A stretch of DNA of 64,000 nucleotides from contig JAVHNS010000014.1 of assembly GCA_036872755.1 (NCBI GenBank), positions 310,001 to 374,000 of the forward strand, read 5' to 3'. The notes below the pieces were generated by a model, which was not told the DNA's origin, did no database searches, and saw only the letters and a program-made list of their open reading frames with translations. This document shows positions 23,879-36,800 of the stretch, in pieces. Source of the DNA: Orbilia blumenaviensis. Lineage: Eukaryota; Ascomycota; Orbiliomycetes; Orbiliales; Orbiliaceae. Position numbers and translations under genes: made by a program. Position 1 is the stretch's first letter; each line of letters starts with the position of its first letter.

Positions 23879-25743
23879 CTAACCGTTCGTTCCGGACGGG
23901 CTGGTTGCGGGTGGACCTTGAGATAAGGCCGCAAAGTTGAAGGGGTCGATTCGGAAGTTATACTCTGATGAGGGAATATCGTCTGGGTATATCTCGCTAA
24001 ATGCGCCATCGAGGTGGTGGGGTAGTCGATATGCCCTTTCTTGGTTCTTGATGAAGGCACGGATGAGGTGACGTCGCTCGGCGCCCTCTCCAATAGATGC
24101 ATCCCGAAACTCTTCCCGAGAATGAACGACAGCAAGGTTGTTCATAAATTGAATATCGCCTTTCTGAAGTTGGACTCGAATGGAATGACGTTCGGCTGTG
24201 AAGTGGACACTGTCGAGGGCCTCTGCTTGGAGAAGGGTGAGTGGTTGGGGGGTGTCTTCGGCGTTGGAACCAGTGAATGGGCGTCGGGCTACGAAAAGTA
24301 TTGGCCTCCCGTCTTCGTACCAAAGGAGCGGACGGTCGTAGTAAGCCTCGGAATCGAAATCATGAGTCGAGAAGCTAGGATTAGTGGTTAGCCTAAAATA
24401 TACCCTAATAGAACATCTTGGTGAAGATGAGTTTGAGGACTATACATACCTATTCAACTTCCAGTTTTCAGACAAAGTCTTGATTGTGTGTGGCTTAGTA
24501 GCTGCTAACTCATTGTAAACTTTTACAGAACTAGCAATCATGCTACCCCCGCCATTACCAGCGACCCCAGCAACGAAAAGTGCAATAATGTGGGCAGTGT
24601 CGTTGTGGAATGACTAAGTGTTGGGGATCAGTCAGCAAAATATTTTGTTGTGGACCAACATGTGTGTGGCTTGTAGATGTCTTACCATGTGGACGTTAGT
24701 GTAGCCTGGCGATTTAATCAACCCGTCGGCAAACAATGGGCGAAGGTTGGTTAAATGAGCTAAGATGGTTCATTTGTTAAGTTAGTCTACGGGAACTAGT
24801 AGGCATATAGTATATAGATATACACGTATACATATATATCCCAAGACAAAGTTTTTTTTTTTTTTTTTTTTTTTTTTTTGTGAAACAAAAGGGTCCTTAC
24901 CAAGGCCAGTGCGACTTAATGTCTGCATACCAAGTTTACCGCCGACGTAACTGCTGAGTCCCATAAATATGACCACTCGTTCTATGGGTGTATATCGGGA
25001 GGAGTCTAATCCACGGACAACAGCAAATCCGCGTCTATCATAGAGATTGGATACGGTACGCTGCATCTTTTCCTTCAAGGCATCGCCGATTGGGAATGTC
25101 TCAGTAGAGACATTGTTTACGGTGTTATACTTGCCTAAATACGCCAGTCAGCTATGCGCGATTCGGGAAAGAATGTTTTTGGCATATGCCACGCGGTAGA
25201 AGCAGCACTGTTTGAGTAAATTTTCCAAGACTCGGATACTCGCTGCCGCTGCGAAAGAGTAAAAAAAAAAAAAAAAAACTAACCAAGATAGGACTTCATG
25301 GCGGCCTCGACCGCAATAATATCGTCGGAATCAAGTCGAACGAGCCAGTCTTCCTCGGTGAGATCAGACGCAGTCCAATTCAGCGGCCCCTCAACGGCCG
25401 ACGGGAAACCTGCTGGGAGGCGTTCGTCCTTTGAGAGTATGGTATTAAGGTACGCCTCTCTTTTTTCAAAACCTTCCTGAGATGGGACATAGTTGATCTT
25501 GGCAATCTTTTCAACTAAATCTTCAGGCTGAGTTTTAAGATACTCTTTGAGCCCCAAAACTGGCGCACCTTGCCCGTACGGAGCTGGTGCCATCCTGATG
25601 ATAGGTTTTGAGAAAGGATATCGATGTAGGAAAGAAGTGTCGAACGTCGAGTTACTTGGTGGGGATTGAGAACCTGAAGCAAAGGAAGGCTCTGCTGGAT
25701 CAACAAGACTTAGGAGGGCGTTTGCAACTGAGCTATGAGGCAT
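23879..25743 (-). CDS. TauD/TfdA-like Fe(II)/2-oxoglutarate dioxygenase
   Basis: Five exons join in phase: 25743-25284, 25134-24901, 24759-24686, 24613-24450 and 24392-23879, giving 481 residues. It follows the fungal TauD/TfdA-like pattern: a long N-terminal part, RRGFAVVRGLDSSRYTP, the metal-binding FHNDTAH (His-x-Asp) at the start of exon 4, a GGGSMIASSVKVYNEL block, the distal His in NNLAVVHSREEF and a C-terminal RRHLIRAF Arg. Enzymes of this fold use Fe(II), O2 and 2-oxoglutarate to hydroxylate or cleave substrates such as sulfonates; the substrate here is unknown. A second ATG at residue 51 could be the true start, which would drop a poorly conserved leader. Introns 1 and 2 hold homopolymer runs of 18 and 28 nt. 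Confidence 0.87.
24852..24879. repeat. Poly(T) tract inside intron 2 of the dioxygenase gene
   Basis: An uninterrupted run of 28 T on the plus strand (A on the coding strand), starting about 20 bases after the intron donor. It does not disturb coding sequence. Confidence 0.85.
25261..25278. repeat. Poly(A) tract inside intron 1 of the dioxygenase gene
   Basis: A run of 18 A on the plus strand, a few bases downstream of the intron donor as read on the minus strand. On the coding strand it is a T run. Confidence 0.8.
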
Positions 25744-28700
25744 TGAAAGGGTTTAATAAAGAAATAAAATCCAACGAACAATTGACCACTATCGATGCTG
25801 AGGGTTCTAGAGAGAGCCAGCGAATTATCCAGAGTGGGTCCTGTTCTATGCCGGTATAGTTGTACGACGTGATGATACTCTGCGGCGACGAACGGAAGAC
25901 CCGAAGTGCGACAGGATTGTTAAATGGCACTTTATAAGAAACTATAACGAAAGCTTTTATAACTACTCAGTGAGAGCAGACATTTGATGAGTGTTCTGAG
26001 CAAAGAGTGGAATCTGCCGACGGAGAGACGACGTGGTTTGTACAGCGAACCCTGGACTTGCAAGTAATTGATAAAGATGAGACAAGTGACCCATGCCTCC
26101 AGATCGTGTCGGAGAAAACTGTACTGGGTTCTCACAAGATCCAAGAGGATCGATTCTGTTGCAGACATGAGCCAGTGCTCGATGTAGAACCTAGGATTAT
26201 GATTATGCCGACGGATGGAGATTCCCATCACCCAAATTTGATCGAAGGCAGCCTATCTCATGCTGAAGCGCTTGATTTCAAGTTCTTCACAGGCGCAAGC
26301 TCTTGTTGGAAGCTGGAAGATAGAACTCCTTGTACTCTATAGGGCAGGCGCTAACATCGGGATTCTAGCCAATGTGTTGGCCAGTGTTAGTTTTTCAAAG
26401 CGGAAAGAAAAGCCTTCGTACTGTTTCGGCAATCGAGTTGACATTGCGCTGATATGCCTGCCGTGACTTAGGTAAGTGGGCTTCTGTTTAAAACTGCTCC
26501 ACTCACCATCTGCCATCTGCAAGCCGACGCATGGTGCCTGGATGGGGCTACAGCTAAAAGGCAAGGGGAGGTATAGGTCAAAGACAATATGACGTGGAGA
26601 TGCCCATTCTGTTACGGGAATTTCTTACTCTTGTATCTATCGGTGGGCCTCGTTGGAACTTTAGCCTCATATAAGCAATCAGTGAATAAACTGGCCTGGC
26701 CGACTTGTGCGCGGAATTGGTGTCTAGCCCCTCCATCGGCTTCTCAATCGTAGCGCACGTTCCGAAAGAGCCCCTAGGGCCCTGCAGTGTTTCCTGGATC
26801 TCTTAGTGGGTGATCCATGGGACCGGATAGCCCGATCTATCTAGCCCCCGATATTCCGCGGTCTGTGTTTCACTTCAGCTTAATGGCCGTCTCGACTCGA
26901 GGATGATACGAGAGAGAGAAGTGGATATAGTCAACTTGACAGTACGTGCAGACCAGCATCACCTGACCCTGTTGGGGACTATTTCTGCGAAGCAACAAGT
27001 TGCGATATCTTGCAAGCTTGAACCACCACATCCCACGATTTGTTTTAACGTTTTGATGGTGCACTGCATGGGCTCCTCCCTGACTGTCACATCTGGTGGC
27101 ACTGCCCCTTGCTTTTCCCAACACACCAGCTCCGTCGAAGCTAATTTAACAAAAAGAAAAACGCCGCAGTGCACACCAAAGCCGCTGGTGCCGGCTAATC
27201 TCTGCTTGCAATGTGAGAGAGCTTGGTGGGCCTGTGCACAGTCTCGTTGTCTAAGACATTCCATTGAGAGAAGGTTCAACATACAGCGATCACTTGATAG
27301 AAGAAGCACATGCGTGGGAATGAGGAGACATTGGTTCTTTGACGGCATCACTGCGGCGTCTCGAACTTCGACATTTGAATTCACTTTCTTTCGCAATTTA
27401 CAACATTCGACTGAGGGGCATTGAGGTCCCCAAATTGCAAGCTGCAACAGCTCCTGCAGGGAATCCGTAAAGGAAACGCCGCCAGTTCCGACCAACCAAA
27501 CGTGCAGCTGCAACACCTGCATGCTGCAGGCTGCTTCCTTTTTGTGCTCCTGATACAACAAGCTTAGAAAGCTCATACATATGGTTTGACTGTCGAACTT
27601 CGATTCGAAGCTGATTTGAATGATTCCTTGGGTCGGTGTACAAGTTGAGAAGGTCGCTCAAAGTAATCTTAGTTGACAGATGCATGAACAATTCCTAAAC
27701 AAAACGCGTAAAATCTACGAAGAGGGATTTGAATAGCCCAAAAGCAGTATCGCTTTTAAACCGCTGAACTAAGACTGGCTACTCGGATTATGTAAGTCTC
27801 ACGCTGGCGATGGCAGTTAAATCGATTGTTCACGCCGGCATGACATGTCAACAACTTTTGTGACAATTTGATGAGCAGGGTTCACTCCAGGCGGGCTTCG
27901 GTAAACTTAGCAGCTTTGACTTCATGCGGCTTGATAGGACCAGCAACAGGTTCAACGATTCGATCTTGTTGCGCCCCTGCAAAATTTTGGGGTATTTCCC
28001 GCATGATGCGCCCCTCCCCCGCGTCCTAAGCGGCGAATCCGGCAAAATACGGTGTATCTGCGACATCACACATCACCCAATCTAATTCCATGACGCCAAT
28101 AGCCAAGCTAGGGCATCTCTATTTGCATTCCTTTTTAGCTCTGTTGTTTGCATATTTTTCTTTTTGTTTTTTTGATTTTTGGTTTTTGGTTTCCATCCTC
28201 GTCCCAACCCTTCATTAATAACCAATTGCGCTATCTCATTCTTGCGAGGGTCGGTACTATCCGGAGACGTAGGCGAGAATGTAACGTGTAGCGGGACGAA
28301 TTGTATCAACTGGGGTTTAAATAACCAGGAATTCGTCCATGGCCTCACAATAACACCAGACGTCATGCGACTTAACTCAAGTTTCTTAATCCATCGATTG
28401 GATGCATATCCCACTTCCGAATTTCCGATGTCCTATTGGCCATAAAAACTCCGATATTATGCCTGGCGGCCGGGTCCGTTGGAGCAGGTTCACCAGTTAA
28501 CGAGTTCCGATCGCGACCCCTAACTGGCCCTTCTGGCTTGCATAACATATGTTTTTCCTTATGAGACAATTGTTTATTCTAGTGGGTAATATTTTTAGCA
28601 GGGAAAAAAAAATAATTTTCCGATATATGCTCTCGCCTGGTATCCGGGTACGTACCGAAGGGGGCGGCAAGATATGTCTGAAGTTTTTGTCTCTTGCTTC

Positions 28701-31684
28701 CTACGATTTTGAGCACCTACCAAAGTTGTCTTAGGTATCTCGGTTTGGATCGTTGTAGTGGTTCTGGAACAATTCGGCACTTACGAGCTACCGCCTTCGT
28801 CCACCGCTCATTTGTGTGATAAATTATCATATGCCAACGAAAATTTTGACACGCATGTTCGTTAACGGCAGGAAAGTTTCACAGCAGTTTCGCAGACCAG
28901 CAAGGCCAGCCTCGTGGGAAGCCGCGAGCTTATCACTTGCTCGCCAGGAATGGACCAAGAAGGTCGTCGGGATAAATTTCCAGCGCACTGGCGGTCGGAG
29001 ATACCAATTAATCAAGATAATATTGTAGACATGGAACTGTTAACCGCTCCAAAAGGCACGCTGAGGTCTTTCCGTATTTAAAGCCTGAAACATACCAGGC
29101 TGCCGATGCGGGCGTTCAAGGCGCCGTAAGATATTAGAAATATAAAAGTCTATTATTAAGTGGGTCCGCTAGTTAGCTAAATACTTCAGCTAGCTACACC
29201 TTTAATGAGATGATATAGATTTCGCCATGTAAAGCTCTAGCTCACGCGAGCTCCTCCCATGCAGATTTATCACATGAGAAATTGCGCAAACTTGAAGTCC
29301 CTGACATTTTGATTTTTGTTGTAAATACCAGTGAGCATCCTCAGCATACGTAGTTAGTATGATTCCCAGGCGGAACTAATATCAAGAAACGGTAGGTGGA
29401 GACAACGGTTTTCCACTGGTAGGTGCCTACTACGAAAATCAAATCCGTGTTCCCACACCTTTAAAGTTTTGTGGGAATTGCGGGTAGCCGTGGCTAACTA
29501 GGAATGAATGCCATCCGCACCCAGCGGCAAGCCGGATTGTTCCCCGGTAGTAATTAGCTTGGACCCTCCGATCTCGACATTTCAAAAATCGTGGTTCACC
29601 ACCCTATTTAGTAGCCGCCGAAATAATATTCATTCTCAGAAACCCCATGTCGATTTAAGCTTCGCATGTGCCCCTCTCCTGTGCGGGGGTTAATAGAGTG
29701 GTGTTCGGGGGGTTATCTGTGGCTGCCTTGCGATTAGCCTCATAACAAGTTGAGCTGAAGGTCGCGTTTATCCCAATAGTTAAGTATTTTATGACCCAGC
29801 TTCCCCCATTTGCTCCCATGTGTTTGCAAACCAGGATACTGACTATCTCGTGGTTCTGGCGGCTCATTTGAAGATTTTCACCTTGTCTGGTTTGTAGGGT
29901 TTAGTCCTACAGGGCACCATAATCACCGCTATCGTCATCGCGAAATTGGTATGCATCGACGGGAATATTTGTCTTGTGGATTCGGCAGACGGGTTTCGCG
30001 ATCTCCTTCCTTGTTGGAACATGGCAATCGAGATCGAGATCTACAAAACCCTCCAGCCAATTCAAAATCTCCACGGAGCATTCGAGAGTTGACCTCTGTC
30101 AGAATAAGCCGGCTGGCAGTATGCAAATATTGGAACGTCGACCAGCGTTCACTACAACGCCACATGACCAGGGTGTTAATGCAGATGTCTCTGCCACAAG
30201 ATCATGCAACGTATATATATCGGTATCGCGATCGCAACATCAAAATTATCTTGACAAGGTTATTTTTCGGCAACGGGAGGTGTCGATGATTCACTAAGCG
30301 ATTTCAGACGAAATGATTGGGGGAGCTTTGACTGTGGGTCCGGCGCACGGCTGGATGGGGCTAGAGTCGTGACGAGTTGTCCACAGGAGCATATCGTCTC
30401 TCGCACGAATGTGCAAACTTGGAGACTATTTGAAATTCGGTATTTTGAGTTTCTCAATGTTTCGGAGAGTGAGAGACAAGTTAAACTTCGGGCGGCCGGT
30501 TACTGAAACGAGTAAATGCTTTTCCCTTCTTGGTTCTCAGCTTGGTCGACAGATACGTTGCGTGTCTGTGTGCTAGTAACGTAATATTATCTGATAACTG
30601 GCTGATAGACACACTAGAGGATTTAGTGACGCTTCGTCCCGTGAAGGGCTCAGTTCGTCTTAACTGATTTCGGGCTTCGAGACGTTTTTCTTGGCACTGA
30701 GCTATATCCCAAATATTTCTATTAAAATATCACTGGACACGTAGCTCGGAGTAATCCGTCCGAGGGGTATGTTAATGTAATCCACGGCTAGCTGGGCCGA
30801 TTTTTGAACACTCGGCCGGGAGTAGTTGCGAGTACGTTACATTATATGCAGGACATATGATCGTATCGACCTATCATAAATTTGTCATTCAGGGTTTACT
30901 TGAATGCCTCAATACATATACATCGGTACAAGCTACGAATTCATATTTATATCGCTTTGACATTCGATATTGTCTCTATCTGGTTAACTAACCTATTTCG
31001 AGCTTTTAATTCTCCTAATTCGGTCGACCAACTGCCCAATTCGCCTTGCGACATTCGGCAATGCGTTAGAGACACAATTCCTCGCCACGTGCGCAATGCC
31101 GCTTATCGCATGACATCAAGATCGCATGAAATGCATTTGGCACAGCATTGAAGATCGCGAATTGAAGCGACGTATTGAAACCGCTTAAATCCCTAAAGCC
31201 TCGCCGAAAAACGATGTTGCATTTGCCCGCTTTTTAAATTTCTGCTGAAGCGAGCCTCGCTAGTGTTTAGAGTGAAGTTAACCAGCCAGGAACCTGGTCT
31301 CGGTCGCTTGATCGGCATGGTTGGACAGGCTCGCGGAACGTTCCCAATGCCGTCACACATGCGTCGTCTTAGGAGTTTAATTCATGTTTCATAAATTTAT
31401 TTCATCATCAAATTGTATTTGCATAGTTATGATGTATAGTGCTTATATACAGTAATTACAACACGTATAAATCAATCAATTTCGATCCCAAACCTTGGTA
31501 CTGTCTAAAATTGGGCATCCTGCACCTCACGCTGTGTAATTACCCAGCGTTCATCGGTTCAATCTATCCGGAACATCAACGAATATAATACCAATAAATA
31601 ATTATAAATTGGTCTGGTCGGTGCCAGAAACAACGCAAGTTCAAAGTATAAATCAAATATCGAGGTAAATTTTTGAAAGACTCA
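25744..31684. other. Gene-poor interval of about 6 kb
   Basis: No convincing gene. Overlapping ORFs at 26903-27424 (plus) and 26959-27576 (minus) lack domains and have no exons that fit beside them. Near 27721-27786 (minus) there is a tRNA-like A-box/B-box pair that does not fold as a tRNA. The rest is unique, moderately AT-rich sequence with no transposase or reverse transcriptase motifs that I could recognise. Confidence 0.45.
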
Positions 31685-33237
31685 ATGAATATGGCCAACG
31701 CTGCCGCAAACTTTGTCGAAAAGCAGCTGGGTGAATACCCTGAAGGCACAGCTGCAAATGCCGGTATCAGCAATTATGGCATCCAACATGAGTTCGCTGA
31801 CTCAGCCGGCGAAAAGATGAAAGCTGTGGTCTGGGAAGGTAAAAACAAGGTTAAAGTCGTCGATACCGCAAAGCCAAGGATTATTGAGGATGATGATGCT
31901 ATTATCAAGGTCACTGGAACTACGATCTGTGGCAGCGATTTGCATCTGTATCATGGTGCTGTGATTGAAATGCAGCAGGGTGATATTTTAGGGTAAGCTG
32001 AACCAATCTTAATAGTATGAGTAAAAAAATATTGACTCATTTTCATAGTCATGAATACATGGGAATTGTTGAAAAAGTTGGCTCGGGCGTTAAAAAAGTC
32101 AAAGTCGGCGACAGGGTCGTTGCTTCATTTCAAATCAGTTGCGGAGAATGTCGCTTTTGCGTTCAAAAGCTATCCTCACAATGTGAACGTACGAATAATT
32201 CTTCGGTCGCCAATGCTATGTACGGCCACCGAACTGCTGGAGTGTTAGGATACAGCCACTTCGCAGGAGGGTATGCTGGCGGGCAAGCAGAGTATGTCAG
32301 AGCGCCGTTTGCCGATGTCAACCTACTCGTATTACCGGAAAACGTCACAGATGAAAGGGCGTTGTTTTTGAGTGATGTGATCCCGACCTCCTATAACTGC
32401 GTCCAGGATACGAAAGTCTACGAAGGCGACACTGTAAGTTGGATGCCCAAGCTAAACGTTTCGCAGAGCACATATGCAACTAACGGAATTGATAGGTTGG
32501 CATCTGGGGAATGGGTCCAATCGGACTCTTTGCCGCAAAATGGGCCTTCCTGAGAGGCGCCAAGCGTGTAATTGCAATAGACTCAGTTACCTGGCGTCTT
32601 ACATACGCTTCATCCAAAATCCCACAAATCGAGACTCTTGATTTCTCAAAGGTCAAGTCCGTACCCGAGGAACTCAAAAAGCTCGCACCAGGCGGTCTTG
32701 ATGTTGCATTAGAGTGCGCTGCCGGAGAGTATCCGAAGTCAATTCTTCATAAGGTCGAAACTGCTATTGGGTTAGAGACGGATTCTTCAGATATACTCAA
32801 CGAGATGATCTTGAGCGTTAGACCATATGGAAGAATAGGAATTACCGGGCTCTACACTGGGTACACAAATCATTTGAATATTGGCGCCATTATGCAGACT
32901 GGGATTAGATTGATTGGTTCGTATTCCCCGAATTCGACAGCTTTGTTAAGTACCAGGGGTGGCATGATGATTAATCCAATATCGATACCATGCAGGGAAT
33001 GGCCAAGCCCCGGTCCTGAAGTACTGGGATGACATCCTCAACAACTATATCATACCCGGCAAAATCGATCCCAACATCATGATCAGTCACAGAGTCCCGC
33101 TCGAAGAAATGGAGGAGTTATATGCAAAGTTTGATAAGCGGGATCCGAAGGATGGCTTGATGAAGGTGTTTGTTGCTACAAAGTTTAGCAACCCACCTGG
33201 GGAAGGCTCTCCCCAGCTTTCTACTTTGAAGGATTAG
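31685..33237 (+). CDS. Zinc-dependent alcohol dehydrogenase (MDR superfamily)
   Basis: Four exons join in phase: 31685-31992, 32049-32433, 32496-32916 and 32996-33237, giving 451 residues. The start is the first ATG in the frame. The catalytic zinc site is CGSDLH with GHEYMG; the structural zinc loop has the Cys-rich CGECRFCVQKLSSQC. The coenzyme-binding fold starts at WGMGPIG-FAAKWA and continues AKRVIAIDSV. Intron 3 has a weak donor (GTTCGT), but splicing there restores the conserved IGNGQAPVLKYWDDIL across the junction, and the unspliced frame hits a stop. It resembles fungal glutathione-independent formaldehyde/alcohol dehydrogenase-like proteins, which oxidise an alcohol with NAD(P); the exact substrate is not clear. 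It converges on the ABC transporter gene. Confidence 0.92.
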
Positions 33238-33842
33238 TACTTGTTTTGAAGAGAATCCTTGTGGGTCCGCCCGCGCCATCAAAATGGGGTCAATTGGCTG
33301 TGTGTAACAATTCAGAAGAAGAAGCCTGTGTAACAAGAAAAAAGAAAGCTCGGAATACCCAATCCGGAGACCATGTGGCTGGCCGGAACATGTCTCCGAA
33401 TGCAACACAAGACCGATTAAATCTGCAACATGTGGTTGGGCTGGTCTCGTTGGAACCAGACAACGAGACCAGGTTGGGCTACATGGCCTTGTAACGTAAC
33501 CGGACTTGTGTTGTGTTCCGACCTCGATCACAATGGGGCGACGACTTCGGCAAGCAGCTCGTAACACTGGATGTGAACGTCGATGGAGACTGGAAGCGAA
33601 GTTTAGGCAGTAGTAGCTACTAAGTAGTGGTTTATGTACTGAGTCTCTTAAGCTCCTACCACGAAACATCCCGACTCGGAAACATTAAACTAGAAAGTCT
33701 ACTACATTTAAACCTCACTCGTAGATTAAGACTATCCTGAGCTAGACTTATCAGATATTTAAACTCCAATTGGACGTAAGCATAAATATAAACTCTCGTG
33801 AAGGGACGAAGACCAAAGAAAATACAAAAAGCTGAACGGAAT
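33238..33842. other. Convergent intergenic region with a nested inverted repeat
   Basis: This holds the 3' ends of the dehydrogenase and ABC transporter transcripts. No gene is visible; the ORFs here are shadows. A nested foldback (33381-33522) is annotated separately. Confidence 0.55.
33381..33522. repeat. Nested inverted repeat (foldback), about 140 bp
   Basis: The centre is a perfect 12-bp hairpin: CTGGTCTCGTTG (33441-33452) and CAACGAGACCAG (33461-33472) with an 8-nt loop. Further out, CCGGAACA and CAACACAAGACCG (33383-33415) pair imperfectly with CGGACTTGTGTTGTGTTCCG (33501-33520), with a 12-nt bulge on the left arm. Between two convergent genes it may act in 3'-end formation, or be a short foldback element. 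Confidence 0.65.
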
Positions 33843-36800
33843 CTATGAATTTTCATGAACCTCGTAAAGAGCCTTAAAAGCCGACCCAGGCTGCCTTAAC
33901 AGATCCCCGGGTCTCCCAGACTCCAAGATCGACCCCTTGTCAAGCACCACGATTCTATCGTAATCAACTATCGTATTCAGCCGATGGGCTACGGTAATCA
34001 CCGTTTTCCCGGCAAAATGGTCTCTCAAAATTCTCTGCATCTTGCTATCGGTTTCGATGTCCACACTATTTTGATTGGATTTGATTAGCGTCCACAACAA
34101 CACTTTGTGCTGAGGGTAATGCGATCTAGAAGTATCTTACCTGCTAGTAAACTCGTCCAATACAACAATATTTCCCTTCTTCAGCATTGCTCTCGCTAAA
34201 CAGAATAGTTGTCTCTCTCCGTGGCTCAGCGAACCGTCTGGATCCAAATCAGCATCCAAACCACCCTCCCACCCCATAACTTTATCTTTCAACCCAACCC
34301 TATCTAGCACCTCGAACATATCCTCATCTGTCAATTTACTGCCATAATCTTCAGAAACCATAGCATAAGCTAGGTTCTCCCTAACTGTTCCAGCTAAGAA
34401 AAATGGTTCTTGCGATAGCACATTCAGCCTGCCACGCAGCGTGTTGATTGGTACGTCGGTTATATCAACACCGTCGATACTGATGGAGCCTCCTTGGACC
34501 TCCAGAAGTCGGAATAGCGTAGCAACCATTGATGATTTTCCACTGCCAGATCTTCCGCACAAACCTATTTTCGAACCTGCAGCGATATGGAGGTTAATGC
34601 CTTTGAGAACAATTTCTGAGTCAGGTCTATATTCACACAGTTTGTTAGTAAGGTCTGCGGTTTGAGCTGTGAATATACAAACATACTTATGACTAGCTGA
34701 AAAGTTAGTAAATACCACATCCCCACGGGTTGGCCATTCCGGTGTTGAGAGGTCATATCCTGGGTCATCTTCCATTGGTACTACTTTGCTAAAATTTCTC
34801 ATGCGGGCGATAGCCCCTAGCGAAGTCTCAAGGTTCGTATAAAAAATGATGCAAACCTTTAACATCTCCCCAATACTCATCTATACACCCGAGATAGTAA
34901 GCATTTAACCTTTTTTCGAATGCCGACAGTACCAATATCCAACGTACCGTATTGAGAAGAGCGAGACCAATGTACCCTGGATTTAACGAGTGCCTCAATT
35001 GGACCGCGATCAGCGCAATCGTGAATGCAAACACGGTTACAATCAAATCAAGCACCAGCGCCAACCATCGTTGCACCGTCGCCAAGTAATAATATGGCTT
35101 TTGGGAGACTGAAAGTAGTTTTTCACTCTCATCACCGAAGTCCTTTTCCCAGGAAAACGCTCTGATAGTAGCAATTCCTGATAGCGTTTCTTGGAAGTGC
35201 GTGTATAGTGGTGATTTAGCCTCGATGTCTAACAACCGCATTTGACGGGATGTGCGAAGGTAGAATCTCTGGAGGTAGTAAAATGAGGCGGCAAGGAATG
35301 GTATTGTGAGAGCGATCCATGGGGTTGCAACCAGGGTGATAGCGAGAAGGCCAACTACTAACAGAGCGCCTATTTCCTCCCAAAAAGGAAAATATTTTAG
35401 AAAGAAATTATTGCAAAAGATATGAAAAGGAATAGAACATACTTTCAGTGCAATTGATCAAAGCCATCGGTAACTCAGTATCAATAAGCACGAGATCCTG
35501 ACTAAAGCGATTTGTGGTAACCCCAACATCCGTGGCGCTGAAGTACGACATCTTTCCTCTACAAGTTGTTCAAGATTAAAATCAAATTTCCGATATCCAG
35601 GGTCACGATGAAGTCTCTAGACATATTGGTCAAGTACTTACTTCATCATAGTTGCCAGCTGCCATTTATGCAGGTTCTCGGCTGAAAGAGTCATCACCCA
35701 CCGGCCGCAGTGCGCAACCCAGAGCGTAAGCATGCCCAAGAAAGAAAAGACCAGAAGTGTATATATTCCCATATAAAAGGGTGTCTTTTTCGGATCGGGG
35801 TCGCTACTCCACTTATTCAACCAAACCGCTAAAAAGGGCGAAGGGAAGACACATTCTGTTAGAAGAAGAAGCAAGGGAAACCAACAAATTAACTAGAGGA
35901 CCTAAGACTGGTAGATAAACTTACTCAGAACATTCCAGGCTGCAGACTCTACGACCAGCAAAATGCCAAATATGATACTGTGCTTCAATCCAATTGACTT
36001 GAAATAGTGTTTATAGACTGATATGTCCCCGGTCTTACGAGAGATATCGTCAATCGTGGCTTGTGTTCGCGCATTTTCGTCGTCATGGGGAATTACTTCG
36101 TGTGGTATCTCCTGGTCGTCATTGATTCCATCGTGATGGCCACTTTTGCTACTCGACGTCTCAGCTTTGTTTGTTGCTGCATATCTCAGGCTTTCCGTAA
36201 AAGTTGAGTCTGATGAGAGGGATTCCCAAGTGCCGCGGGATTGGATCGTGCCTTCTTTAGCCATGACGATAATTTGGTTGGCAGATGAAAGACGGTGGAC
36301 TAATGGACACTATAGTTAGAGCGTAATTACTTCGATTTACTTCAACAGATCAGAGGTCTTACCGGCATGGGTCGCCAAAATAATCGTATTTCTGTTCTTC
36401 CTGAGTAAACCATCCGATCCCAAGAGCCTTGTGAAAATCCGCTCTTCGGTGACAGCATCGAGGCCGCTAAAAATATCATCCAAGATCAAAATCTGTTTCC
36501 GGGAGTAGACAGCCCGCGCCAACGCCTGATTCTAATTAGTGGTTTCGTCTATATATTTATAAGAATAGAAAGAGGGAACGAGTGAAACCTACAATCCGCT
36601 GTTTCTGCCCTCCGGAAAGGGAAACACCTTTAGATCCAACTAGTGTCTTATCGCCCTTATCATAAAGCTTCAGATCTTCGAGTAAAGCGCAGCATCTGAT
36701 AACCTCTTTATACCAATCGACATCAAACAGTGATACGCCCACAATGTTATCACGGATACTCTTGTTGACTAACCAAGGAGTCTGGGCGCAGTATGCAATA

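Noticed and set aside
26903..27576. Overlapping ORFs of 173 (plus) and 205 (minus) codons
   Set aside because: They lie on opposite strands of the same DNA, have no domain, and no splice-compatible exons beside them.
27721..27786. tRNA gene on the minus strand
   Set aside because: An A-box-like TAGTTCAGCGG and a B-box-like TATTCAAATCC are present, but the acceptor ends do not pair and there is no anticodon arm.
32911..33030. Premature stop (pseudogene) in the alcohol dehydrogenase gene
   Set aside because: The stop is removed by a 79-nt intron whose splicing restores the conserved IGNGQAPVLKYW block in frame.
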